Source: Antedon mediterranea
Taxonomy: Eukaryota; Echinodermata; Crinoidea; Comatulida; Antedonidae
Direction of reading: 5' to 3'
Length of the DNA: 64,000 nt
Assembly (NCBI RefSeq): GCF_964355755.1
Contig: NC_092679.1
Location: forward strand, 3,100,001 to 3,164,000
The notes under the pieces are model-generated. The model saw nothing but the letters and a program-made list of their open reading frames with translations. It was not told the DNA's origin and did not search any database. The first letter of the stretch is position 1. The number at the start of each line of letters is the position of its first letter. The translations under genes and the position numbers were made by a program. Shown piece after piece: positions 1-15,900 of this stretch.

Positions 1-443
1 CTGTTAGTTGTTGGTCAATATCCTGATGTGATTGGGTAATTGCAATGATGACGAAATGTGGATGCACTCTTTCAGCGCTGTCTTGTTAAGCTCTGTCTAC
101 ACGATCAAACTAGTTTGACAAGTGTGATGTGTCCAAATATAGTAGTGTTATAGCCAAATACGGTAGTGATATGACATCATCGTGTCTATTTATGGACATG
201 TCCCATTTTTTTTCGCATAAAGTTTGATAGTGTAGACAGAGCTGAAGATTCTATATACTATCCAGAATACGTTAAAAATTACATCTAAAATATTTAAAAT
301 ATGAAACTACCTTAGTTAAAATTTAATTTAAGAGACTAATAATAAATTATTGAATTCGATTTAACACCTTGCATACAGCTACGAACGTTCCAATGAAATG
401 CACTTTGGTGTCTCAAATAGGGCTTGTAAAATTCCAAAGGTCA
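1..443. other. Region downstream of the HOP-like gene
   Basis: No gene is visible here. The stretch holds one family A MITE (about 90-242) and AT-rich DNA. It probably includes the 3' untranslated region of the minus-strand gene that ends at 444, but I see no clear AATAAA on that strand close to the stop. Confidence 0.6.
90..242. mobile_element. Family A MITE copy
   Basis: Near-palindromic element with ends GCTCTGTCTACA and TGTAGACAGAGC. TTAA lies just outside the left end (86-89), but the right-hand TTAA is lost. Two internal AAATATGGTAGTGATAT-like units are present. Confidence 0.8.
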
Positions 444-3400
444 TTAAACAGAACTGCCACTATTTTCGTCATTGCTTTGGTGTTCTTCCTCTTGTACTGG
501 TGCAGCTGAAGAAGAAATACGATCTGGAATGCTATCATCATCCTTTACATCCTTGTCAGATTCACATTTGTCCTGCTCATCTTCTATGTAGCACTCTTCT
601 TCACTCTGCTGCTCTTGAATGTCTTCAGTTTTATCTTCCTCAATTTTTTTTTCTTCTTCTTCCTCAATTTTATCATCTTCCTCAGTTTCATCTTCTTCTT
701 CCTCAATTTTATCATCTTCCTCAGTTTTATCTTCTTCCTCAATTTTATCTTCTTCCTGATCGCTACTTTCTTTCTTCTCATCTGAGCAAACTTGAATTAC
801 AGACGATTGTTCTTCTTCGTCATGTCCAGAATCGTTGTCACTATCTTCATCATTAACTGGCTCTTCTGAAATAACATGCGTCATTTGATCATCATCCAGG
901 CCATCTCCGTCTTTGGTGTTAGATGCAGCGGACACTTCTTTAGTATCGGCAGAATGGACGTCTTCATCCCTGACTTCTGACTGTTCTTCTTCAACGGTTG
1001 AACGAAGCGAAGATGGAGCTGACGTGACATCCTGTTTAAATGAACCAGTTATGCCATGGTCTCTTACTTGTGAAGGCAATGGTCTATCAGCCTGTTGTGG
1101 AGACTTTCCATACATGTCTTCGTCCTCTTTCTCTTTTTCGATAACGCTATCAAAATCGTTTTCTTCTGTTTCGGAATCAGAATCATCGTCTTTCTGCTCA
1201 AGGTCTTTTGTAGAGTCTTGATCTTCAGTTTCGGGATCTTCCTGTCCCTGTTTCTCACTTCCTTCTTTCACATCAGCGTCTGCTGCATATTGTTTCTTTT
1301 CGTCTTTGTTTATTCCTTCGTTTTCATCATCATTGCCTCCAGGTAATTTGATGTCAAGCCCTAGTAAAACGCTTAAGATATTCAAAACCTCTGGACTTTC
1401 CAACTTACTAAAATAACAAATTAAATGCGTTACAGTTATAAAAAATATATTACAAGATTCTGTTTTGAATTATTCATAAAATAATACCTATAATCCCTCT
1501 TGTTCATCAAAAATTTTATCATTTCGAAATGTATATAACGTAAGCTTTGTCCATAGAGGGATATGATGATGTCATATAACTACCATATTTGGACATATCA
1601 CTACCCCTATTGGGAAAATCAAACTTGTTTTGTTAAAATAATTTAGACGGAGCTTTATAATCCCTTTGGGACACCTATTCGGGAGACACCCCTATTAAGT
1701 TCTACTGTCATATTGAATTTTTAACTCACTTCCCAAGTGATATTGGATCTGTTTTCAGTTGTTCTATTAGCTGTTGATAGGCTTCCTCTTCCATTAGTTT
1801 CTTGGTCCTATCATCATTCCTCAACTTCTCTTCAACTCCGGGCATAGCAAATGGGTTAGCTAACGGTTGGCTTAGCGCAGGACCTTTAAAACAAATTAGG
1901 ATATTGTCCTATCAACCAAAAATATGTATCAAATGCTGGTAAATTAGAATCAGATCTGGAAAATGATAACCGTGACACTTTTCTTTGAATTCATTCGATA
2001 TGTTTGAATATTATTACGTCATGCAGATAAATTATCAAGAGAATAAAAAAATCTCCGAACAAAAGGTTCCTTTAAAATTTTAAGAAAGTTAATTTAGTTT
2101 TTTCGACGCTTTTCTTACTTTTAAGCTTCTGGTTGCAGTTCTCCAACTCCTTCTTCATAGTCTCGTTTTCAGGATCATACTCAAGGCCTTTATTATAAGC
2201 TTCTTTTGCTTGTTCGTACTGCTCCAAGTAAAATAGTGCCGTGCCTTTTCGTGAATAACCCTAATTTGTATAAATAAAATATCATAACATACATGTAGAC
2301 ACATTACAGGATATCTTTCAATCGGCCACCATACTATCAATGAGGCATTCTTTCTCTTTATAGGGTGAAGCTCAGTCTACACTATCAAACTAGTTTGACC
2401 AAAAAGTGTGATGTGCCCAAATATGGTTGTGATATGCCCATATATGGTAGTGATATACCCAAATATGGTAGTGATATGCCCAATAATAGTGATATAACAT
2501 CATCATGTCCATATATGAGTACATCACATTTTTATTGTCACATAAAGTTTGATAGTGTACAGAGCTTCAGCCTTGTTTTACTTTTTAAAATATCAATATA
2601 TTATCGAAAATATCAATATATTATCGAAAATATGGATGTGAAGACAAACTTAGATGCGCTTGTGACGTTAGACAACATTCATTAGCAGACAACTTTTAAG
2701 GTGAAAAAGTAGATCCTACCTTCGCCCAATCAGGATTAAGTTCAATCGTTTTTTCTGCGTCTTTCAATGATAATTGGTACTCCTGCAGATGGGCATGCGT
2801 AGCAGAGCGGTTGCTATACAGGACGTGGTTGTCAGGGTCAAGTTCGATAGCTTGAGTGTAGTACTTGACTGCTTCTTCGTAACGTTCTTCAGATAATGCT
2901 TTGTTGCCCTTCTCCTTCAAATCAATTGCATTTGTAGACTTACGAAAGGTCTAGAAATAAACAAAGAAAGAATCACAATCACAAATGACAGGGATAAATT
3001 TCCCGCTCCCCGGATCAAGATCGGCCAACATAGAATTGGTTCATGAAGGTAAATATACTTCCTGTTATCAATTCCGATTTGACCGGAATCCGATTTATTC
3101 GGAATCCCGACCTCACATGCGTATATTTTACTCAGTGTTATTGACGCAACGCAGCGACGTAAGCAACGCAAGTGAGTTGACCAAGTTATTTGGTTCCCTG
3201 ATATCCATTTAACTAACTAACTAAAGCTTGGTTCCCACTAGAACGTAACGCAAGGATGTAAACGCAAAGCAAGCGTTTTAACCAATGACAAGCGAAGTTA
3301 TAGACAGTTAGCAATCACAAGCGAATAAGCCATCGCTTGTGATTGGTCAATTCACTTGCGTTGCGTTGCGTCCTTGTGTTGCGTCCTAGTGGGAATTGAA

Positions 3401-3640
3401 CCGCGCTTAATTAATGAACTAACTTCATGCTTATTATGTGCGCTACCATATGACACCATTTTCCAAATAGGCCATCGTCAATGGCCTATTTGGCATCGAT
3501 CAATATTGACGAAACAGCCCAACATCGAAATAAATAAACAATCATGAAAAGGTTAAAACCAGATTTTTAAAGATTTAGGCCTATACCTCTTGTTGTGTTG
3601 ATACGCCTTCTGTCTCCATGGAGCTAGCTTCAGCCATCAT
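444..3640 (-). CDS. HOP/STIP1-like cochaperone: TPR1-DP1 plus long acidic tail
   Basis: Five exons read on the minus strand: 3640-3587, 2950-2720, 2260-2119, 1883-1730 and 1407-444. They give 514 residues with consistent phases and GT-AG junctions. Residues about 29-140 form three TPR units close to the TPR1 domain of HOP (LKEKGNKALSEERYEEAV, then GYSRKGTALFYLEQYEQA), which in HOP binds the Hsp70 C-terminus. Residues about 152-215 match the DP1 domain (NPFAMPG; LNILSVLLGLD). The rest, about 300 residues, is highly acidic Glu/Asp/Lys/Ser sequence with degenerate KIEEEDKTEED-like repeats. Authentic HOP (about 543 aa) continues with TPR2A, TPR2B and DP2, and none of these is present. The protein should therefore still contact Hsp70 but lack the Hsp90-binding domain. 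The start ATG (MMAEASS) is the first in an exon with a good donor. A truncated paralogue is more likely than a broken gene because the frame is fully open. Identity of the TPR/DP1 part is secure; function is inferred. Confidence 0.85.
1544..1653. mobile_element. Degenerate family A MITE
   Basis: Lies in the last intron of the HOP-like gene. It keeps GATGATGTCATAT, ACCATATTTGGACATATCACTACC and a decayed right end, so it is an old copy. Confidence 0.6.
2370..2565. mobile_element. Family A MITE with four internal repeats
   Basis: Intron copy in the HOP-like gene. It has both inverted ends and about four tandem 21-bp AAATATGGTAGTGATATGCCC-type units, more than most copies. Confidence 0.8.
3225..3406. 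mobile_element. Family B MITE
   Basis: Inverted-repeat element with left end GCTTGGTTCCCACTAGAACG and a matching right end (CCTAGTGGGAATTGAACCGC). The interior has CTTGTGATTGGT and its reverse complement. The right end abuts TTAA. It lies in intron 1 of the HOP-like gene. Other copies are at 41462, 47837 and 63153. Confidence 0.8.
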
Positions 3641-4477
3641 TAAAATACTAAAAGTTAGTCTGTTAAAGGACAATATAACTCGAAATGTCGACAGAAACAC
3701 AGCCTAAGCTTCTCAGCAGTATATGAATGTTATTTTTGTTGTTTTGGTTTTCCCCATAATATCAATAATTCCAAGTAACGCTATTTGCATAACAAACATT
3801 CATGAATACAGTTATATACATGTAATAAAGCGTAAGTTCACAAGCTTTGAGGCTTAATGAAATAATAATTTATTGTGGATTCGTTTTCAAGAGAATAAGC
3901 ACTGAGATACCACGGTACATCTCATTAGGCCTACAAAAGAAATTATTATTTTAAAAACTTATTGATGCGCTTATGATGAATAATTTAGAAAATAAAGAAA
4001 ATTACCTATTTTAATTTAAAACATTCATCATCAACAAATAGGTCATCGCCGATGGATACTAAACACTCTTTGTGATTGGTCATCTCCCTTACGTTGATGC
4101 ACTGCGTCCATTAATGGGAACGAAGGCTTATGGGCAAAATTCAGTAATATGCTATGTAATTTTGTCGAAAATATGGATACTAGTAGAGGTTTATTATAAG
4201 CAAATGACAAAATTCCAAAAACAATTTATTTATTACGATAGAGGCCAATTTGAAAGAACCACTGTAATTTTGTATATTAGTTTTAGTAAAGGTAAATCAT
4301 TTATTTTTTGTGAAAATGTTGTAATTAGTTCCATCTAAATCGCTCCATTCTCCTCTCTTTACTCAAAACACCACGCGTGGCGCGCACGCACAATCGCACA
4401 ATTCGCGTAAGTATGGACTGCGCATGCCTATAGGTGGCAGACCGCACATCATATCAGCAGCAGAAGACACATTCAAT
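3641..4477. promoter_or_regulatory. Divergent promoter region between the HOP-like gene and BCKDHA
   Basis: The two start codons face away from each other across 837 bp, so this interval probably holds both promoters. Around 4040-4140 is a decayed family B-like stretch with TTTGTGATTGGTCA. A CG-containing, GC-richer patch at about 4370-4450 (CGCGTGGCGCGCACGCAC) just upstream of the BCKDHA start is the best candidate for a core promoter. No TATA box is obvious. Confidence 0.5.
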
Positions 4478-8255
<3,778 letters not shown>

Positions 8256-9973
8256 GTCTGTATCTGTAAATTATCTATCATTATTAAAGTATCTACAGTA
8301 CCTCCTTCCTCCAAGTTTCATAGAACCAACACATTCTACTACTGTACGATTACATTTCTAACATATTAGATGATATGGACATTATTTATTTTATGTTTAA
8401 AAAGTTAGTAAAACAAGTAGCCGCTATTTGCAACTCGCAGATTTTTTTACAGTATTTTAAAAGTAGATATTGGCTGACGTATAACCAAGGGAATCTAACA
8501 ACAGGATGCTGAGCTCCGGAAATCAAAGGGTTTATTGGTGGCTGCGACATGATCAGGTCCACACCCATTAACAGACACTACGCGCCGTGAAGAATATATA
8601 CATAGTACAGTGTTGTTGGTATTTGTTGCAGCCAGACATTAAGATAAGGGACTGTTACGAGTTTGTAACATGGCAAGTGTCCTGTTAGATTGCCTTGTTA
8701 TAACATAGGAACAATATACTATGTGTTTTTTGCCTTTTATGGATTTTGGTATTTGTGTGAATGCTCATGATTGGGTAGCTATAACTTGCCTTCTTATATT
8801 ATTTAGTAATGCATTCCGATAAACTTTATTGTATTAATAATGTGAATTTACAGAACCAACCAAAAGTTGGCAATCAGGGTTTTTTGTGGAAGGTACACTA
8901 TTTATAGGATCGATCCATTTCTGAATGGGGCTTCAAAACTCAATTTAAAGCCTGTAGATAGAAAAAGTATTTTATAAGTTGGTATAAATATTAATAGGCG
9001 AGTCTTAAAATGTTTGGTGGGAGTTTAAATAATGGATGATGTGTTCTTGGAGGTTTACTTGCTTCTGGTCCTACGTATCACCCTTAATTGTAATGTAAAT
9101 ATATGGATGCACATACAGGTGGCGTGAAAACTTAGTTTTCTAATTTACAAATTGGATATAGGGTTAGTGTATGATAAATTATTGAAGTGTGGAGGAGGGT
9201 AAAAAGTAATAAAAACATGTTTGCAGATTTAAAGCATACAATACTAGAAATTAAAAACAGATCGTGTATTTTATTATGTGTTTTTTAACCATTTATATAC
9301 TGTAGTATAAAAGACCATATGCTGTGCATTGTAACTTAGTCCAAGAGAATTAGGGTTTGACCCGGAAATTTCTGGTAACAAGCTAATTTTTTCAGGAAAG
9401 GTCCAGAACTATGGAACATCATACTGTAATTGTTAAATAAGTTCATTTGGATCTGATAATATAATGTGATAACAAGTTACTTTTATATGATCCAATATAA
9501 TGTCAAGTTTGTAAGATGATATCGGTTCTTGCATTGCCAGAGAACCGATATCATCTTACAAACTTGACATTATATTGGATCATATAGAAGTAACTTGTTA
9601 TCACATCATACTGTAGGCTAATAACTGTAAATGGAAATCATAATATGTACATTGTGGTGCATAGTCCAGTCATATGTAAAATTGGTACAAAAAAAACAAT
9701 TTTCCAAAATCCAATAGACATTTTTATTGTCATTTTACAGTACTGAATATCTAAAAAACATGATGTTTAATGATCATTATTTTAATGATGAATGGATGAT
9801 TTAAATGTGACTATATTACTGTATATAATATAATTTAACTTCTTGAAAAAATAAAATATCTAAAAGCATAATATTACACCTAAATAGACTGTCCCAAAAA
9901 GAATCCCTATCATGTATATAAAAACATCTACAAGAACCACAAACCAAAATTATTATTATTCTAATAGTTTCAA
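8256..9973. other. BCKDHA 3' region and convergent intergenic DNA
   Basis: No coding sequence is seen. ATTAAA occurs at about 8283 and AATAAA at 9850-9855, so the BCKDHA 3' UTR could be short or could span the hairpin at 9464-9606. For the opposing APMAP-like gene, a minus-strand AATAAA (TTTATT on plus) lies at 9723-9728. Confidence 0.5.
9464..9606 (+). repeat. 66-bp hairpin
   Basis: Left arm 9464-9529 and right arm 9541-9606 are reverse complements along all 66 positions but one, with an 11-base spacer. In a plus-strand transcript the single exception would be a G-U pair, so the stem would be fully paired. Confidence 0.95.
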
Positions 9974-12900
9974 TTAGTTTTTAGATTTTCGCAGATTAAG
10001 TCTTCCAATGTAATTCCCCCCAAAGCTTCCCAAATACAGCTCATTTCCTGTGTCCAAAACTTCACTGACACTAGAGACGACCTCTCCTGTGGGGTCATGC
10101 AAACTTTGAACTATTTCACCTTTCTGGTTCACTTCTATTATAAGTCCATATTTTGGAATGAACCGGAAAAGTGTCCTTGGGTCGATGACCTGAAAAATGC
10201 ACAATTATTGAAATTAAAGAATTTGTCTACACTATCAAACTTTATGTGACAACAAATTGTGATGTGCCCATATGGACATGATGATGTCATATCACTACCA
10301 TATTTGAGCACATCAAACTAGTTTGATGGTGTAGACAGAGCTTTATGATACACATTCTATACTAAAAAGGACTGCTTAATTGATTTGGTAGTGGATTTTC
10401 TATTTATAGGTATAGAGTTTAAAAATATGTGGATCACTGTCAATGATTCCATTATATAAACCTACCTTTGCGATCATATTTCTGATCCATGGATGCTGAT
10501 ACAGAAAATCAATCACCGGCATTGATCCGGAACGTGCGCCTGGATAGGCTAAGCCTATCCAAAATCCACCACTACTGCTAGGACTGATGTTGTCTGGAAA
10601 TCCGGGCAAATTTGAAATGAATGTCTCTGTTTGTCCAGCCTTCTCTCCCTTTAGATAATATCTGTAAATAGAATTTTATTTTTTTTAAGCCTTAGCCACA
10701 TCCTTTTATATACAGTACCATAATATTGACACAGATGCAGGTATGTAGCCACATGAAATAAAGTGGTCCAGTTTTCGCAAGGAAAGAGCACAATTTGTGT
10801 TCAAGCCACTGGGGTGTCAAAGGCGTCAGTGGTCAGGTTGAAACCTTACTGGTGGCTACGGCCCTGAGATGTACAAGAATATTTTAGTAACCATTAAGGA
10901 TTAAAAACAATACGTACTTGTGAACACGGAATCGGGTTGTCTCACAAAACAGGAGGTATTCTCCGTCCGGTCCTATTGCCATGCCGTTGGGAAAATATGC
11001 CTTGTTAAGGAATGAATCCATTTGATTGGTTTTTTCATCAAACCATGAAACTCTGAAAGTATATATATATAATCAAATTATCATCATAAATATCATTAAA
11101 TGGCTTTTATTTTGTACTCTTTGCAATAAAAATTGAATTAGATTACAAATACATAAAAATCAATATAAATATAAAATGTTAAACTTTTTAGGAGAAAACC
11201 ATTATGTCTCCGGTTTGAATAACGTATATACAAAATCTTGAGTATAAAGATAGAGTAATAGCACTCCAAGATGTTGTGTTCAAGACCCCTGTCCGAACAC
11301 AATAGTACACGTCAACTGACTTATACCTGATTCACACTACACTAAATGTTTGTACAAGGTAAATCAGGTATTAAAATAAACATCTCAGTTGTGTGTATCT
11401 TCCATCGAGGTATTATACATTGGCTAGAGGGCATACTCCTGACTGGACTTCTCACCTTCCACAGTTTTCATTTTCCATTATAATGTATCCAAATTCTCTT
11501 CTCTGCCATTTGTGACTAGAATCGGTGAAAAATATTGTTCTGTCACTTCCCTTCACAATGTCATTGAAAAATTTAAAGTACACCCCTTTTGCCGACCTGT
11601 CATTCTCAACTAAATGTTTAAACTTTCCTGAAAATGAGAAGAGAAAATATTTTTAAACTGGCTGCAGTAATCTAATAGCAACCCTGTGATACTAGATACC
11701 CAGTGACCGTATTCACCATTACACTTCGGTTTTTTATGGGAAACACTTACCCTTAAAATTAGAAAAAATCTATCTAAAAGAATACAATTTAAGGGAAATA
11801 CTTTAACTTAAGTGAAACACTTATAGGAAATATCTCACTTAAGTGTGATTGGTGAATACAGTTGTTTGTAAGGAAACACTTACCCTTCAAAATTGAAAAT
11901 ATCTCCTATCTAAGTGAATACAATTTAAGGGAAATACTTAAATGTTTATTGAGAATACTTAAATATTTATTGAGTTAAGTAAAATACTTAAAGTGGAGCT
12001 ACACTCAGACTTTCTCAGCTTATATTATGTTTAAGTATGTTTAATTGAAAGTGATTACATAAAAAAAAAACAGGAAAAATACGGAAATATTTTTCAAAAA
12101 CTCATTTCTAAAAAATCGGTCAGAAAATAATGTTTTTTAACACATTACAGTTTTTCAGTAACTTAGGGGTTATTAGTTTACAATACGTCGCAAAACGCGT
12201 TAGACTTAGCGACTGACGCGTTTTAGTCGCCGGTCAACGCATTGATGAAATGTCTCCCCTTTGTTTTGGTAAATTATGTGAAAAATGGGGAATCAATTTT
12301 ATACACACAATTAATACGATTTGTTTAGGCCTAAGTAATATTTCCGATAAGAAAATACAAGTACAACAACAGCATAATAATCTTATCAGATTGCTTTTAA
12401 CTTTAAGCTAGGGCTAGGCCTAGCTCAGCCGTCTGCTCAGCCTAACTAGCCTTACATTTTTGTCTGGAGGCCTATGTATTCATAGGCATGGTCGTTTCGC
12501 CCCATTTATCGTTCCTGGGTTTTCTCGCACATTAAGAATTGTGAAACACAAAATCCTATAGTATGCAGAACAAGAGTAGTAAAGCGATGTGCAAGCTTAG
12601 ACCTGACTGAAAAGCAACTATTCAGGCACCCTATAATGGCCCATGGGTAGGCCAAGGTCGGGTGCCAGCAAAACAAACTTCACTGCTGTCAGCCTAGCCT
12701 AGCTAGAGGCCACGCAGCATCGGTACATACCTACACTCTAGTAGGCCTAGGCCTAGCTTTATTGAATATATAGCCACGTCTTTCTCAAATCTCGTTAAAT
12801 TTGACATTTTAGTAATAGTCTCATAATCACATTATTACACTGTGAAACATAATAGGGTCACATTCAGAATGTTTTAATATACTTTTCGCCCGTCAAAAAT

Positions 12901-15900
12901 AACATCGCGACAAAATAACAGATCGCCAGCTGCAGTAGTAGTGTGATTGTGAAAAATGTCACGTGATTGTACTCCCTAGCAAAATAAAAAACCCAATTGG
13001 ACCCGAACGGGGGAAAGTGTCTATTTACGCAAAATTGCGCAATGTATAGGTGATAAAAATACCAGAAATAGAAAGATCTGGAAAAATTACATAAATATAC
13101 ATTTTACATTTTTTTTTTGGTGAAGAAATGAATTTTTTAGGATTATTCAAATATACCCCCCTTTTGCATGTAAAAGAATAGGAAATTACAAGGTATCCCC
13201 CCAAAACGCAAAAAGGCGTGATTTTCAAGAAAATCGTACTCATTGAAAAAAATTTCAAAAAAATATGAAGTATAAGGGATGATATTTTTAAATAATAGTT
13301 GAAATGTATGAAAAATAGTAATTTTCTGGGTGGAGCTCCACTTTAAGGGAAATATCTCACTTAAGTGTGAGTGGTGAATACGGCCACTAGTTTTCAAGTT
13401 TTTAATCAATACTCACCAGTTTTAACATTTAATCGAAAAATGCCTAGGTATGCGTCGGCGACAAGGAGCTGATTCTCGGACTCAAACTTCAATCCTAGCG
13501 GCCTTCCGCATATATGTTCGTTTTCTTCCAAGCCTAAAAGAACGAACACAATGTTATACTGGATTATACAATAAGTCTTGCTACCAAGATGGTCAGTGGT
13601 TATCACTTTATCACAAGCATTGGGTCTTCCAGAAATTTTTTATAATTAAGATAATTTTTATTTATAACTCACCACAAGGCTTGTTTCCAAATGTTGCTAC
13701 TGTTGATATTTTGCCATCTTTAATTCTGATAATTTTACCATCGTGTGTGCCTGTATAGATGACGCCTAAAAATGTAATGAAATATAATTATGACTTTATT
13801 TTTCACCAGAATGTTAAAATAGGTTGTAAATACTAGCAAATAAAATGCTGTAGCTTAAAGCTAAAGTAATATTTTATAATTTTTATCTGAAATTTAGAAA
13901 GCCTCATCGGCCAGGTAATTTCCAACACCCCTCCTCGTAAATCCTCCCTCCTCGTAAATCCTCCCTCCCCCCACACCCTCTCCACGTCCCTAATTGTTGA
14001 ACATGATTTTTATTACCTTTCTGCATTGCAAATGATTCAGCTCCACTAACTTGACCTTCAAATAATCGTTCAACATCCTGTAATCGAGTATTTGGAGCAA
14101 GAGCTCCAGTGAAAGGCCTTGGGGTTGGTGCACTGAAATGTGTAATATAAATTTATATATAAATTTCATATATTTAAAAAATTTACCTATCTCCGAACAT
14201 CTGAGACAGCTGGGGGTGGGTAAAGCTCTGTCCACATTATCAAACTTTATGTAACAACAAAATTTGATGTGCCCATATATGGACACGATGATCACTACCA
14301 TATTTGGGCACATCACTACCATATTTGGGCATATCACTACCATATTTGGGCACATCACACTTTTTTTGTTAGTGTAGACAGCATTGTATCCACCTATCTC
14401 AGAATAGCATCCCCCACTCCAACTAAAAGGAAAAGTTAAAGTGAAATTCTTTAAATATTTTTACGAGAGAAAAATATAAAAATCAACGTTGGTATGCCTA
14501 TGCTAAAATGAACACAGTGAGTTGATCCCTGACATATTAAAACCAAGGATTTTAAACAACAATACAACAGGATCTAGATATTTATTTTTTTTAAATGACA
14601 ATGCAGAAAAAAATGTACGGTATATGACTATGCAGCTATTGAGTCTAAAAGTCATTTTGTGTAAGCTCATATGTTTCTGAGTCCGTGCAAAATGACTTTT
14701 CGACTCAACAGCTGCTTAGTCGGTAATAAAACTTACTTGAAAGTTGTGGCATGGATTTTATCTGGAATGACTAAAGCTATAAATAGTGTTATAGAACATA
14801 CAAAAAATACTCCGAACATCACGGTGTAAATTACGAATTTTAGTAAAGAACAAGAACGATCTCTGAAAAAAAACAAGATAAATTTACTAAATTAACGGTT
14901 CATCTGATATGAATCTGATTTCATTCTCAATATTCAAGATGGAGGAACCAGCATTGCATGATGGGAATGTAACCTGTGCATTACCATATTCGATGAATCT
15001 GTTAAGTACCTGTACTTATTTTATTTGAATAGTGTACATTGCAATGCAAGATTGCTCGTTTAATTACTGTTCGAAATACTAGTGACCATTACCACAACAA
15101 ATAAAATGGTGCAAAAACGGAACAATCTCTTTTCATGTCACTGGGTTGTCATAGGACTCTGTGAACAAGTGGTCAAGTTGAAACCTTACTCTGTAATTAA
15201 AATTACTCAACAGAAAAACAATACTCCCAATTGAATACACTAATTGTTGGCATTTCACTCAAACACGAGTTCATACTTCACACTGGAAATTAACTTCCAT
15301 CACAATCAGCCGATTATTTCCAAAGTATCATAGGAATATTTGTATGTGTTTCCCATGTATCTAGTAGTAACCTAACCCTTAACATAACCTTACATGATAC
15401 AGGCACCACATGTGATATAAATGAGATGCTGTATTACCAAAATATTTCTATGATACTTCGGAAATAGATAGTCGGAATACTTAGTTATGCAATACAAATT
15501 AATTATTATATATAGTAAAAGTTAGTGATTTTAAAATATATTTTTAAACTCATCAGGAATAGTATATCGAAGGATGTAATGATCCCATAGGAAGTGGTAA
15601 TCCTGTTTGCTCTCCCAGATACTTCCTGCTTTATTGTAAAAATCAAACATTTAACTTTGATGACTAGGCATATTTTTTTACAGTTTTACACCCATATTTT
15701 TATTTTATGAGATGGCTCTTGGAAAACCACCACCATTCTTTCCAGACTTTATGCGAGACAGTAAATAATCCTCATTCAAACCCACCTCTCCCTCCCAAAG
15801 GAAGTACTATACCATCCCAGTCACCTCCTACTACCCTCACAACCCAAGCCCATCTATGAAGCTCTGTCTGCACTATCAAACTTTATGTGACAACAAAATG

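Noticed and set aside
584-781. Lys/Arg-rich minus-strand frame
   Set aside because: It is another frame of the same acidic repeat; the composition follows from the repeat and not from selection.
398-856. Plus-strand open frame with Leu/His/Pro-rich peptide
   Set aside because: It is the antisense shadow of the GAA/GAT-rich acidic exon of the HOP-like gene.
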